Source: Streptomyces hygroscopicus subsp. hygroscopicus (GTDB lineage: Bacteria; Actinomycetota; Actinomycetes; Streptomycetales; Streptomycetaceae). Taken from it: 64,000 nucleotides of DNA. Below the pieces are notes generated by a model. That model did no database searches, was not told where the DNA came from, and saw nothing but the letters and a program-made list of their open reading frames with translations. Each line of letters starts with the position of its first letter. Within the stretch, counting starts at the first letter, position 1. Shown piece after piece: positions 16,453-24,228 of this stretch. Both the position numbers and the translations under genes were made by a program. The stretch lies in the NCBI RefSeq assembly GCF_030269125.1, contig NZ_BSSM01000004.1:372001-436000 (forward strand), written 5' to 3'.

Positions 16453-17415
16453 CTACGGTGTCAGCACGATCCTGCCGAAGACTTCGCCCGCGTCCATCTT
16501 CCGATGGGCCGACGCCGCTTCGTCCAGCGACAGCAGTTCGTGCACCACTGCTTCGATCTCGCCACGGCCGGCTGCGCCGAACTGCTCGCTCCGTACGGCA
16601 CCCAGGTCGGCCGGGGCGACGGTGGCTGCGCTGAAGGCGGCGAAGGACATCGACTTCTGGAACGCCGCCATGATCCTCGTGCCGAAGTCCGCGGGCGGCT
16701 GACCCGCGACAGCGCCCACGACCACCATGCGGCCGTTCGGGTTGAGCCTGTCGAAGAACGACGGCATGTCCCCACCGGCCACGACGTCGATGATGACGTC
16801 ATAGCCCGCGGGAGCCTTCCCCCCTCCGTCGCCGGAGCGGTCCAGCACGTGGGTCGCGCCGAGACGGCGCAGCCGCTCGCCGCGCTCGGACGACGATGTC
16901 GTGACCGCCACCACGGCGGCGCCACCGCGAGCCGCGAGCTGCACCGCCATGATCCCGATACCGCCGGCCGCGCCACGCACCAAGACCGCCTCGCCGGGCG
17001 CGAAACGGGCGTGGCGAAGCCCGAAGTGGGCCACCGCGCCGGCGCTGCCGAGCGTCACCGCGGCGGCGGCGGACAGGCTGTCGGGCAGGGGAAGAACCTG
17101 CTCGACCGGCGCGACGGCCTGTTCGACGCAGCCTCCGCCGGTGCCGGTGAAGCCCCACACCCGTCGGCCGATCCACGACGCGTCGACGCCGTCACCCACC
17201 GCGGCCACGGTGCCCGCGACCTCGCTGCCCGGGATGTGGCCCTCCTTGAAGCCGTAGGCGGCCAGGGCCCCGCTACGGATCACGGTGTCGAGACCACCGA
17301 CGCCCACCGCCTCGGTGGCGATCAGTACCTGCCCGGCGGCGGGTGCGGGTACCGGCAAGTCGACGACGGCCAGCCCGTCAGGACTTCCGAACGTCTGGAT
17401 CGAGATTGCCTTCAA
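16453..17415 (-). CDS. Zinc-independent quinone oxidoreductase-like alcohol dehydrogenase (MDR family)
   Basis: A 320-aa medium-chain dehydrogenase/reductase of the NADPH:quinone oxidoreductase (zeta-crystallin) type. A GroES-like N-terminal domain has PGSEVAGTVAAVGDGV. The Rossmann cofactor domain shows VLVRGAAGGIGIMAVQLAA (the A-x-x-G-x-G/V motif) and ATHVLDR. No zinc-coordinating Cys cluster is visible. The only reasonable start is TTG 17415, with GGAGA 7 nt upstream. It is divergent from a TetR gene, with under 100 bp between starts, and that gene is its probable repressor. It may reduce quinones or enones; the substrate is unknown. Confidence 0.86.
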   Translation of the reverse strand: MKAISIQTFGSPDGLAVVDLPVPAPAAGQVLIATEAVGVGGLDTVIRSGALAAYGFKEGHIPGSEVAGTVAAVGDGVDASWIGRRVWGFTGTGGGCVEQAVAPVEQVLPLPDSLSAAAAVTLGSAGAVAHFGLRHARFAPGEAVLVRGAAGGIGIMAVQLAARGGAAVVAVTTSSSERGERLRRLGATHVLDRSGDGGGKAPAGYDVIIDVVAGGDMPSFFDRLNPNGRMVVVGAVAGQPPADFGTRIMAAFQKSMSFAAFSAATVAPADLGAVRSEQFGAAGRGEIEAVVHELLSLDEAASAHRKMDAGEVFGRIVLTP

Positions 17416-17460
17416 CGCGGTCTCCAGGTTCTCGGACGGCTCAAGCGCGAGTGCTTCTAC

Positions 17461-17500
17461 GGCTCGGACGGTAACGGACGCCCCCGTCCGCTTAGGTAAA
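17461..17500. promoter_or_regulatory. Divergent promoter/operator of oxidoreductase and TetR genes
   Basis: TAGGTA (17493-17498) is a -10 candidate for the TetR gene. Just upstream, CGGAC and GTCCG arms separated by 6 nt (around 17475-17490) overlap the expected -35 region and could be the TetR operator. The assignment is tentative. Confidence 0.35.
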
Positions 17501-17509
17501 GTGAGAGCG

Positions 17510-18148
17510 GTGACCGACCGTTTGCCTCACACGCTGCGTTCCGACGCGATGGACAATCGCGAACGCATCCTCGAAGCGGCCCGAGCGCTGTTCTCCGCCG
17601 ACGGTCTGGACGTGCCGATGAGGGAGGTCGCGCGGCGTGCCGGGGTGGGACCCGCCACCTTGTACCGTCACTTCCCGACCAAGCGGATGCTGGTCGCCGA
17701 GGTCTTCGCGGACCAGTTGCACGCATGCCGCGCCATTGTCGACGAGGGGTGCGCCGATCCCGATCCGTGGCATGGCCTGTGCCTGGTGATCGAGAAGATC
17801 TGTGAGCTGCACGCACGCGATCGGGGCTTCACCGAAGCCTTCCTGTCGGCCTACCCGGGAGTGAAGGATGTCGCCGCAGGACGTGAGTACACGGTGAGAG
17901 CAGTCGCCGAACTGGCCCGGCGAGCCAAGGAAGCAGGGCACCTGCGCTCCGACTTCGTCCTGGACGACCTGATTCTCGTACTCATGGCCAACAAGGGGAT
18001 CCAGGCCACGTCGACCGCCACCCGGGTCAAGGCATCCCGGCGCTTCTCGGCGCTGGTGATCCAGGCATTCGAAGCCCGCCCTCGGCACGCACCACTACCA
18101 CCGGCGGCCCGGCTGGCGCCCGCGCCACCCCACGGCCTGTCGCGGTGA
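17510..18148 (+). CDS. TetR-family transcriptional regulator
   Basis: A 212-aa regulator with a TetR HTH at about residues 14-60 (NRERILEAARALFSADGLDV, REVARRAGVGPATLYRHFPT KRML). A SbtR-like C-terminal domain follows. GTG 17510 was chosen because it precedes the conserved start by only 13 residues; GTG 17501 and ATG 17549 are alternatives. It is divergent from the quinone oxidoreductase gene and probably represses it. The tail after about residue 190 is Pro/Ala-rich and poorly conserved. Confidence 0.82.
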   Translation: MTDRLPHTLRSDAMDNRERILEAARALFSADGLDVPMREVARRAGVGPATLYRHFPTKRMLVAEVFADQLHACRAIVDEGCADPDPWHGLCLVIEKICELHARDRGFTEAFLSAYPGVKDVAAGREYTVRAVAELARRAKEAGHLRSDFVLDDLILVLMANKGIQATSTATRVKASRRFSALVIQAFEARPRHAPLPPAARLAPAPPHGLSR

Positions 18149-18189
18149 ATGCCGGGTCCACCGCGGCAGCGCCTCTGCGGTGATCTCGG

Positions 18190-18490
18190 CTACCCGCGGC
18201 GGACGTTTCCGGTCGCCGGAGCGAGGTGTAGGCGTTCACCGCGGCCGCGCCGGCCGGCGTCGCGGCCCCTCTTCCCATGGCCCTCGGCCCGGAGTCGCGC
18301 GACGGCGGCGTCGACGCGGCGCGTCGTCCACGGCGAGGTGACGTCGAGGGACGGCCGAGCGAGCCGAGTTCGTCCTTCGTCCCCCATCCCGTCGCGGTAC
18401 GCCTGGTGGATGGTGCCGTGCCCGCCGTGGCAGACGTCCCTCGCGAGCCTGTGGCGCGACTCCCGCACGGTGAGCTGACGGATCGTCCGC
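18190..18490 (-). pseudogene. Remnant of a Tn3-family transposase C-terminus
   Basis: Minus-strand translation gives RTIRQLTVRESRHRLARDVC, then GTIHQAYRDGM. After a frameshift it continues WTTRR-VDAAVARLRAEGH, and after another a NAYTSL segment. These match, in order, the C-terminal catalytic region of actinobacterial Tn3-family transposases as I know it (GTIHQAYRDGMEDQ, LWTTRYLDAAVAQLRAEGH and then a GRYSF-type motif). At least two frameshifts and no start or terminal repeats are visible, so this is a dead fragment. It lies just upstream of the sulfide-oxidation operon. The assignment rests on recalled family motifs. Confidence 0.65.
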
Positions 18491-18950
18491 CGACGGCAGG
18501 TGGCGTCGACCGGGTCGGCCGTCCGCGGCAGGCGCTCCGTCCGGGCGATCCGCCGTACCCGCCGAACGCCTGCCCCGGCGGGGTGTGGGGCCCGCGCGGT
18601 CGAGCATCGGCGGCGGGCCGTACGCGCGCACCCTGCCCTCCCGCGGGCGGGCCCGCGGGTCGGACCGGTGGTGCGACGGGCCGGCGAACACATCGTGGTC
18701 GCGCCGGACGCGCCGGAAGCCCCCGGACGCCGGGGAGGACACGCTCGTCGCCACTGCCCGAGGGCCGGCGGCCGCGGCAGGCCGTCGCCGCCCGGCCCCT
18801 GTCCCCATCAGCGGCGCACCGGTGCCGTCCCCTCGCGACGACCGCCGACCCGCGCGTGACCCACAGGAGGCACGACGCCTCCGCGGGCGCGCCCGGCTTG
18901 CGCTCCGGCCGTGGGCGAGGCGGGCACGTGCTCAGCCGCAGGACAAGAGG
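18491..18950. other. Non-coding or decayed DNA between transposase remnant and sqr promoter
   Basis: No gene could be supported. Open frames on both strands are Arg/Pro/Gly-rich and read as shadows of high-GC sequence. More of the mobile element may lie here but is not recognisable. Confidence 0.35.
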
Positions 18951-18966
18951 AAATGTACGTACAACT
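18951..18966. promoter_or_regulatory. Upstream GntR operator-like site
   Basis: AAATGTACGTACAACT matches the left 13 bases of the palindrome at 19019-19034 and keeps the TGTACGTACA core. It lies 68 bp upstream of that site. Confidence 0.6.
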
Positions 18967-18989
18967 GATGTGAGATTTCCGCAGGTGAC

Positions 18990-19034
18990 TTGCGCATCCG
19001 GGCCGGGCCGCTTAGCTTAAATGTACGTACATTT
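18990..19034 (+). promoter_or_regulatory. Promoter and operator of the sulfide-oxidation operon
   Basis: TTGCGC (18990-18995) and TAGCTT (19013-19018) with 17-nt spacing form a sigma70-like promoter. The perfect 16-bp palindrome AAATGTACGTACATTT (19019-19034) covers the predicted transcription start, an ideal place for repression. A near-identical site, AAATGTACGAACATTC, precedes the GntR gene at 23024-23039, so that protein is the probable repressor. Confidence 0.7.
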
Positions 19035-19053
19035 GAGCGGGAGGGTTCCCTTG

Positions 19054-20253
19054 GTGACCAATCAGCACCACCGGACTGTGATCATCGGCGGTGGGACCGC
19101 GGGTATCTCGGTCGCGGCTCGGCTCCGCCGAGCCGGTGAGAAGGACGTCGCGGTTCTCGATCCGAGCCTCGACCACTACTACCAACCGCTGTGGACGCTG
19201 GTCGGCGGCGGACGAGCGCCACTCCAGGAGAGCATCCGCCCGCAGAAGAGCGTCATGCCCAAGGGCGTGCGGTGGATACGCCACGCCGCGGTCGCCATCG
19301 ACCCGGAAGCCCAGGAGGTGGCGCTGGACGACGGCGGTACCGTCTCCTACGACCACCTGGTGGTCTGCCCCGGCATCCAGCTGGACTGGGACCGGATACC
19401 GGGCCTGGAGGCCGGGCTGGGCCAGGACGGTCTGTCGAGCAACTACCTCCCGCACACCGCTCCCGCCACCTGGCGCTTCATCAGCGGGCTGCGCTCGGGC
19501 AGCGCGGTGTTCAGCATGCCGACGGGCGCCATCAAGTGCGGCGGCGCCCCCCAGAAGATCGCCTACCTCGCCGCCGACTACTGGCGTGAGCAGGGCCTCC
19601 TCGGAAAGATCGACGTCCACCTGGTGATACCCGGCGCCGGCATCTTCGGCGTTCCGGAGTTCGCGCGCGTGCTCGACGAGGTGGTCCGCCGGTACGGGAT
19701 CAACGTCCACTACAGCAGCGAGGTCACCGAGGTACGCCCCGAGGCCCGCGAGGTGGTCGTCACCGACCTGGGCACCGGCGCCGAGAAGACCCTGCCGTAC
19801 GACATGGCCCACCTCGTACCGCCGCAGAGCGCCCCGGACTGGATCAAGCGCGGCCCGCTCGCCGGAGCCGACGACCCGGCCGGCTACGTCGAGATCGACA
19901 AGCACACCATGCGGCATGTCAGGTACCCCAACGTCTGGGCCCTCGGGGACGCCGGCTCGTCCCCGAACTCCAAGACCGGCGCCGCCGTGCGCAAGCAGGC
20001 GCCCGTGGTCGTCGAGAACCTCCTCGCCACGATGAACGGCCGGGAACCCACGGCCGCGTACCACGGCTACTCCTCGTGCCCGCTGACCACGGCCCGCAAC
20101 AAGATGCTGCTCGCCGAGTTCGACTACAGCGGCCGGCCCACCCCGTCGATCCCGGTGATCGACACCATCCGCGAGCGCACCGACATGTGGTACCTCAAGC
20201 GGCGCGGCCTGCCCTTCCTCTACTGGAACCTCATGCTCCGAGGGCTCGCCTGA
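19054..20253 (+). CDS. sqr: Sulfide:quinone oxidoreductase-like FAD protein
   Basis: Predicted peripheral membrane flavoprotein (399 aa) oxidising sulfide to polysulfide/persulfide and passing electrons to the quinone pool. It has an N-terminal dinucleotide-binding motif VIIGGGTAGISVAARL, YYQPLWTLVGGG (type II / SQRDL-like signature), a Cys in AIKCGGAPQKIAYLA and a second in YSSCPLTTARNKMLLAEFDY. WALGDAGSSPNSKTGAAVRK is the FAD-binding motif. The GTG at 19054 was chosen because GGGAGGG lies 8 nt upstream; an ATG at 19021 lies inside the operator palindrome. It heads an operon with a persulfide dioxygenase-rhodanese and a TauE-type exporter, which supports sulfide detoxification. Confidence 0.88.
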   Translation: MTNQHHRTVIIGGGTAGISVAARLRRAGEKDVAVLDPSLDHYYQPLWTLVGGGRAPLQESIRPQKSVMPKGVRWIRHAAVAIDPEAQEVALDDGGTVSYDHLVVCPGIQLDWDRIPGLEAGLGQDGLSSNYLPHTAPATWRFISGLRSGSAVFSMPTGAIKCGGAPQKIAYLAADYWREQGLLGKIDVHLVIPGAGIFGVPEFARVLDEVVRRYGINVHYSSEVTEVRPEAREVVVTDLGTGAEKTLPYDMAHLVPPQSAPDWIKRGPLAGADDPAGYVEIDKHTMRHVRYPNVWALGDAGSSPNSKTGAAVRKQAPVVVENLLATMNGREPTAAYHGYSSCPLTTARNKMLLAEFDYSGRPTPSIPVIDTIRERTDMWYLKRRGLPFLYWNLMLRGLA

Positions 20254-20465
20254 CCCGCCTCCGAGGGCCGGAACGGTCCGACCGCCGCACCGCCCCTCGG
20301 CCCGGCGCGTCGCACCCGCCGTCCCGGCCCCGGGCGTACACCGCCCCTCGGCCACCGCGCCTTCGCCGTCGAATCCGCGCCGCCCCACCGGCTCGCCACC
20401 TGCCACCCGCGCCCCGGGCCCGACGCCCCGGCGCACCGTCACCGCTCATCCTTCAGGAGCCCGTC

Positions 20466-21893
20466 ATGACGAACCACACCAAGCCGCTGGTCTTCGTGCA
20501 GTTCTACCTCGAGTGCCTCTCCCACGCCTCGTACCTCGTCGGCGACCGCACCACCGGCCGGGCCGTCGTGGTCGACCCCCAGCGCGACGTCAACGACTAC
20601 ATCTCCACCGCCGAACGGCACGGCCTGACCATCGAGAGGGTCATCGAGACCCACATCCACGCCGACTTCCTCTCCGGTCACCTGGAGCTGGCGGAGCGCA
20701 CCGGCGCCCGCATCTCCTACGGGTCCGTCGGCTCCCTCGACTTCGACACCGACCCCCTGGACGACGGTGAGCACCTCAGCCTCGGGGAGGTCGACCTGGA
20801 GATCCTGCACACCCCCGGCCACACCCCCGAGTCGATCTGCGTCGTGGTACGCGAGCACGCCGACGACGCCGTCCCCTACGGCGTCCTCACCGGCGACACG
20901 CTGTTCATCGGTGACGTCGGCCGTCCCGACCTGCTCAGCTCCCGCGGCCGGTCCGCCGAGGAGATGGCCCGCGCCCTGTACCACTCCACCCGCGAGCGCC
21001 TGCTCACCCTCCCCGACGACACACGCGTCTATCCCGCGCACGGGGCCGGCTCGGCCTGCGGCAAGAACCTCTCGACCGAGCTGAGCTGCACCATCGGCAA
21101 CCAGCGCCGGGGCAACTACGCCCTGGCCGACATGACCGAGGACGAGTTCGTCTCCGTCGTGACCGAGGGCCAGCCCGCCGCGCCCGCCTACTTCGCGTTC
21201 ACGTCCGTGCGCAACCGCGAGGCCCGTCCGGTCCTGGACGAGGACACCCCCGTCCCTTCCCTCGCCCCCGACGCCTTCCTCGACGCACGGGCGGGCGGCG
21301 CCGTCGTCCTGGACACGCGGGACCCGGAGTCGTTCGCCTCCTCCCACCTGCCCGGCGCCGTCAACGTCCCCCTCGGCGGACGTTTCGCCGAGCTCGCGGG
21401 CGAGGTGCTCGACGCCCGGGACGACATCGTCCTGTGCGGTGACGTGGACACCGCGCGCGAGGCCCGCAACCGTCTCGCCCGCATCGGCTTCGACCGTGTC
21501 CTCGGCGCCCTGGCGACCCCGGTCGAGGCCGTCGGCGCCGAATACCTGACCGCCGGCGTGCGCGTGGAGGCCCCCGACGTCGAAGCCCGGCTCGCCGCGG
21601 ACGCGGACGGCTTCGCGCTGGTGGACGTGCGCGGGCCGGGGGAGGTCCGGGAGAACGGCACCATCCCCGGCGCCCTCCTCGTCCCGCTGCCCGAGCTGGT
21701 CGGCCGCCTCGGCGAACTGCCGACCGACCGGCCGCTGACCGTGTTCTGCGCGAGCGGCAACCGCTCGTCGGTGGCCGCGTCCGTCCTGCGGGCCCGCGGC
21801 TTCGAGACCACCGACCTGCGCGGCGGCTTCGCCGCATGGCGAGGCGCGGTCGCGCACCCCGCCGACACCATGCCGGGCGGCGTCTCGGCGTGA
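20466..21893 (+). CDS. Persulfide dioxygenase-like MBL protein fused to two rhodanese domains
   Basis: A 475-aa protein. The N-terminal metallo-beta-lactamase domain (1-250) is of the ETHE1/persulfide dioxygenase type: THIHADFLSGH replaces the usual HxHxDH motif, with HTPGHTPESI, LTGDTLFIGDVGRPDL and YPAHGAGSACGKN. It oxidises glutathione or protein persulfide to sulfite using nonheme iron. Two rhodanese modules follow (about 265-355 and 365-460). The first has a Cys in VLCGDVDTA, a divergent active loop. The second has the canonical VFCASGNRSS loop. CAGGAG precedes ATG 20466. It lies 212 bp after sqr, and its stop overlaps the GTG of the exporter gene. It would consume SQR products and make sulfite or thiosulfate. 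Confidence 0.9.
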   Translation: MTNHTKPLVFVQFYLECLSHASYLVGDRTTGRAVVVDPQRDVNDYISTAERHGLTIERVIETHIHADFLSGHLELAERTGARISYGSVGSLDFDTDPLDDGEHLSLGEVDLEILHTPGHTPESICVVVREHADDAVPYGVLTGDTLFIGDVGRPDLLSSRGRSAEEMARALYHSTRERLLTLPDDTRVYPAHGAGSACGKNLSTELSCTIGNQRRGNYALADMTEDEFVSVVTEGQPAAPAYFAFTSVRNREARPVLDEDTPVPSLAPDAFLDARAGGAVVLDTRDPESFASSHLPGAVNVPLGGRFAELAGEVLDARDDIVLCGDVDTAREARNRLARIGFDRVLGALATPVEAVGAEYLTAGVRVEAPDVEARLAADADGFALVDVRGPGEVRENGTIPGALLVPLPELVGRLGELPTDRPLTVFCASGNRSSVAASVLRARGFETTDLRGGFAAWRGAVAHPADTMPGGVSA

Positions 21894-22816
21894 GTGTGCT
21901 GATCCTCGCCCTGCTCTGCGGAGCCGTGGTCGGCCTGGCGCTCGGTGCGCTCGGCGGTGGCGGGGGTGTGCTCGCGGTGCCGGCCCTGGTCTACCTCCTG
22001 GGCCTCGCACCCGCCGACGCCGGGACCACGAGTCTGGTCGTCGTCACCATCACCTCCGTCACCGCGCTCGCCCGCCACGCGGGCACCGGCAACATCCGCT
22101 GGCGGACCGGAGCCCTGTTCGCCGCGGCCGGCGTGGCACCGGCCATCGGCGCGTCCGTGCTCGCCCATCGCATCCCGCAGGCCCTCCTGACCACCGCGTT
22201 CGCGGTCCTGGCCGCCTTCGCCGCCCTGGTGATGCTGCGCGGTCTCCGCGCGGCGCGGGGGGCCGGCCGGCCTGTCGCGTCCGCCTCGCGGGCCGCGGCA
22301 CCCGAGCAGGCCGTGGCGGCGTCCCGCTCCGGTCACACCGGGCGCACCGGGACACCGGCCGTCCAGCCGGAACCCCGAAGGGCCGCGACGAGCACGGAGG
22401 CGGAGGACGCCGGCGGCGTCGAGGCCCCCAGCGGGTCTGTGGGCCGGGCCGGGTATGTCCGCACCGCCATGGCCGGAGCCGGCCTGGGTGCGGTGACCGG
22501 GTTGCTGGGAGTCGGCGGCGGCTTCCTGGCCGTGCCGGCCCTGGTGTCGGTGCTCCGCCTGCCGATGCGGAAGGCCGTCGGCACCAGCCTCGTGGTCATC
22601 CTCATCAACTCGGTGGTGTCCCTGGCCACCCGGATGGCGGCCGGAGGGACGTCCCTCGACCTCGCGGTCTTCGGCCCGTTCGTGGGCGCCGCCGTGCTCG
22701 GCGCCTGGGACGGCAAACGGCTGGCGGCCAAGCTCTCCGGGGCCGCCCTGCAGCGCACCTTCGCCGTTGTACTCCTCGCGATGGCCGCGTTCATGCTCAT
22801 CGACGTGATCGTCTGA
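21890..22816 (+). CDS. TauE/SafE-family sulfite/anion exporter
   Basis: A 308-aa membrane protein with two related halves, each with about four helices. [23 protein letters not shown] and [21 protein letters not shown] are the duplicated TauE signature. A hydrophilic, Ala/Pro-rich loop (about 115-185) links the halves and is longer than usual. The GTG at 21890 overlaps the upstream TGA (GTGA), indicating translational coupling. Exporting sulfite or another sulfur oxyanion produced by the persulfide dioxygenase is the contextual role. Confidence 0.87.
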   Translation: MSVLILALLCGAVVGLALGALGGGGGVLAVPALVYLLGLAPADAGTTSLVVVTITSVTALARHAGTGNIRWRTGALFAAAGVAPAIGASVLAHRIPQALLTTAFAVLAAFAALVMLRGLRAARGAGRPVASASRAAAPEQAVAASRSGHTGRTGTPAVQPEPRRAATSTEAEDAGGVEAPSGSVGRAGYVRTAMAGAGLGAVTGLLGVGGGFLAVPALVSVLRLPMRKAVGTSLVVILINSVVSLATRMAAGGTSLDLAVFGPFVGAAVLGAWDGKRLAAKLSGAALQRTFAVVLLAMAAFMLIDVIV

Positions 22817-22851
22817 CGGTGCGTGTCCGGCTGGGCCCCCGCGGCGGGCGA

Positions 22852-22892
22852 CGGGCACCGCCGGTCAGGCGACAGCCGACCGGCGGTGTCCG
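22852..22892 (+). terminator. Strong terminator hairpin of the sulfide operon
   Basis: CACCGCCGGTC (22856-22866) pairs perfectly with GACCGGCGGTG (22878-22888) around an 11-nt loop. The stem can be extended by about four pairs on the outside. Confidence 0.65.
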
Positions 22893-23023
22893 AGCCCGAC
22901 GCGGGCGCCGACGGCCCCCGCCGCCCGCCCGGCGGTAGGGGCGCCGGTCACGTGGGCCCCTCCGCGTACCGGGTCACCCGCTCACCGCCGGGACCGAGGA
23001 GCGCGAGTTTGCACCGTCCCCGG

Positions 23024-23039
23024 AAATGTACGAACATTC
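23024..23039. promoter_or_regulatory. Operator-like palindrome before the GntR/UTRA gene
   Basis: AAATGTACGAACATTC is a near-palindrome sharing 14 of 16 bases with the operator at 19019-19034. It lies between a TTGCAC box (23009-23014) and the start codon, consistent with autoregulation. Confidence 0.6.
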
Positions 23040-23089
23040 ACCTCGTGTCAGCAGCATCAGCCCGCCCCCCGAGCCCCAGGAAGACGCCG

Positions 23090-23872
23090 GTGACATCCCT
23101 ACCCGGCCCCCGTACCCTCATCCGATCCGCGGGCAAGCCGCTGTGGGCACAGCTTCGCGCCGACCTGCTGCGCCGTCTCGAAGACGGGGAGTTCCGCGAC
23201 GTCTTCCCCGGCGAGCACGACCTGGTGGCCGAGTACCAGGTGAGCCGGCACACGGTTCGCGAGGCCCTCCGCCAGCTTCGTGCGGAGGGCCTCGTCACCG
23301 CCCGGCGCGGCCGGGTCTCCCAGTTCACCGCCGGCCGCCCGCTGGAGCAGAAGGTCGGCGAGGGGTACAGCCTCTTCCGATCCGTGGAGGAGGTCGGCGC
23401 CGTCCAGCGCAGCGTCGTACGCGTGCTCGACGAGCGCGCCGACGGTGTCATCGCCGCCCGTCTGGGACTCGAGGAGTCCACACCGCTCGTCTACCTCGAA
23501 CGCCTCCGTCTCGCCGACGAGCAGCCCCTCGCCGTCGACCGCGTGTGGCTTCCCGCGGCCGTGGCCCGTCCGCTCCTGGACGTCGACTTCACCCGCACCT
23601 CGCTCTACGACGAGCTCGAACGCCACTGCGGCACCCGTATCAGCGGCGGCTGGGAACGCATACGGGCCGTCGTGCCCGGCCGCGGGGAGCGCGTGCTGCT
23701 CGACTGCCCGGCGTCGACCGCGCTGTTCGCGATCGACCGACTCGCTCATGACACCGACCGGCGTCAGGTCGAGTGGCGGCAGACGCTCGTCCGAGCTGAT
23801 CGCTTCTCCGTCGCTGCCGCGTTCTCCATGGACGAGGGCTACCGGCTGGGCGCTCCGGTCAGCGCGCCCTGA
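23090..23872 (+). CDS. GntR-family regulator, HutC/UTRA type
   Basis: A 260-aa regulator. The winged HTH (about residues 14-80) includes KPLWAQLRADLLRRLEDGEF, the FPGEHDLVAEYQVSRHTVREAL recognition region and LVTARRGRVSQF. A UTRA effector domain follows (about 95-255) with VYLERLRLADEQPLAVDRVWLP. GTG 23090 is preceded by AGGAAG 7-8 nt upstream; GTG 23045 is a longer alternative. It is separated from the sulfide operon by a terminator, but matching palindromes at both promoters point to it as repressor of that operon and of itself. UTRA domains normally bind small organic acids or sugars, so how it would sense sulfur compounds is open. Confidence 0.85.
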   Translation: MTSLPGPRTLIRSAGKPLWAQLRADLLRRLEDGEFRDVFPGEHDLVAEYQVSRHTVREALRQLRAEGLVTARRGRVSQFTAGRPLEQKVGEGYSLFRSVEEVGAVQRSVVRVLDERADGVIAARLGLEESTPLVYLERLRLADEQPLAVDRVWLPAAVARPLLDVDFTRTSLYDELERHCGTRISGGWERIRAVVPGRGERVLLDCPASTALFAIDRLAHDTDRRQVEWRQTLVRADRFSVAAAFSMDEGYRLGAPVSAP

Positions 23873-23884
23873 CCGGGGATGACC

Positions 23885-23914
23885 CCTCGGGCCCGAGACT
23901 CCTCGGGCCCGAGG
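23885..23914. terminator. Tandem-palindrome terminator between convergent genes
   Basis: The self-complementary 12-mer CTCGGGCCCGAG occurs at 23886-23897 and 23902-23913. The two copies can pair as one 12-bp stem with a 4-nt loop. It lies between the GntR stop and the convergent secreted-protein gene. Confidence 0.6.
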
Positions 23915-24228
23915 TAGCGGGCGCGGGGTGCGGATCCCTTCGAACCGGCCGTACTCGGCGCCCCGCTCGGTGCGGGGGCCGGGCAGCCGAGGCGTCCGCA
24001 CCGGCGACGCCCGGACCCGGCGGGCCGCCGGGCCGCGGGTGGCAGGCCGTACGCGGCGCCGGTGCGACGTCGTGGCCGATGGGACCGCGTCCGCCGCGAC
24101 CCGGTGCACCCGGCCCGCCGCACGCACGGGGTTCCACCGGCCGGGAGTTCCCGCGCACCTTGCCACGGCGCTCCCTCGGCGGGGCACGTCGCGCACGGGA
24201 CCCGAGCCCGATACGGCCCCAGGGGCGT

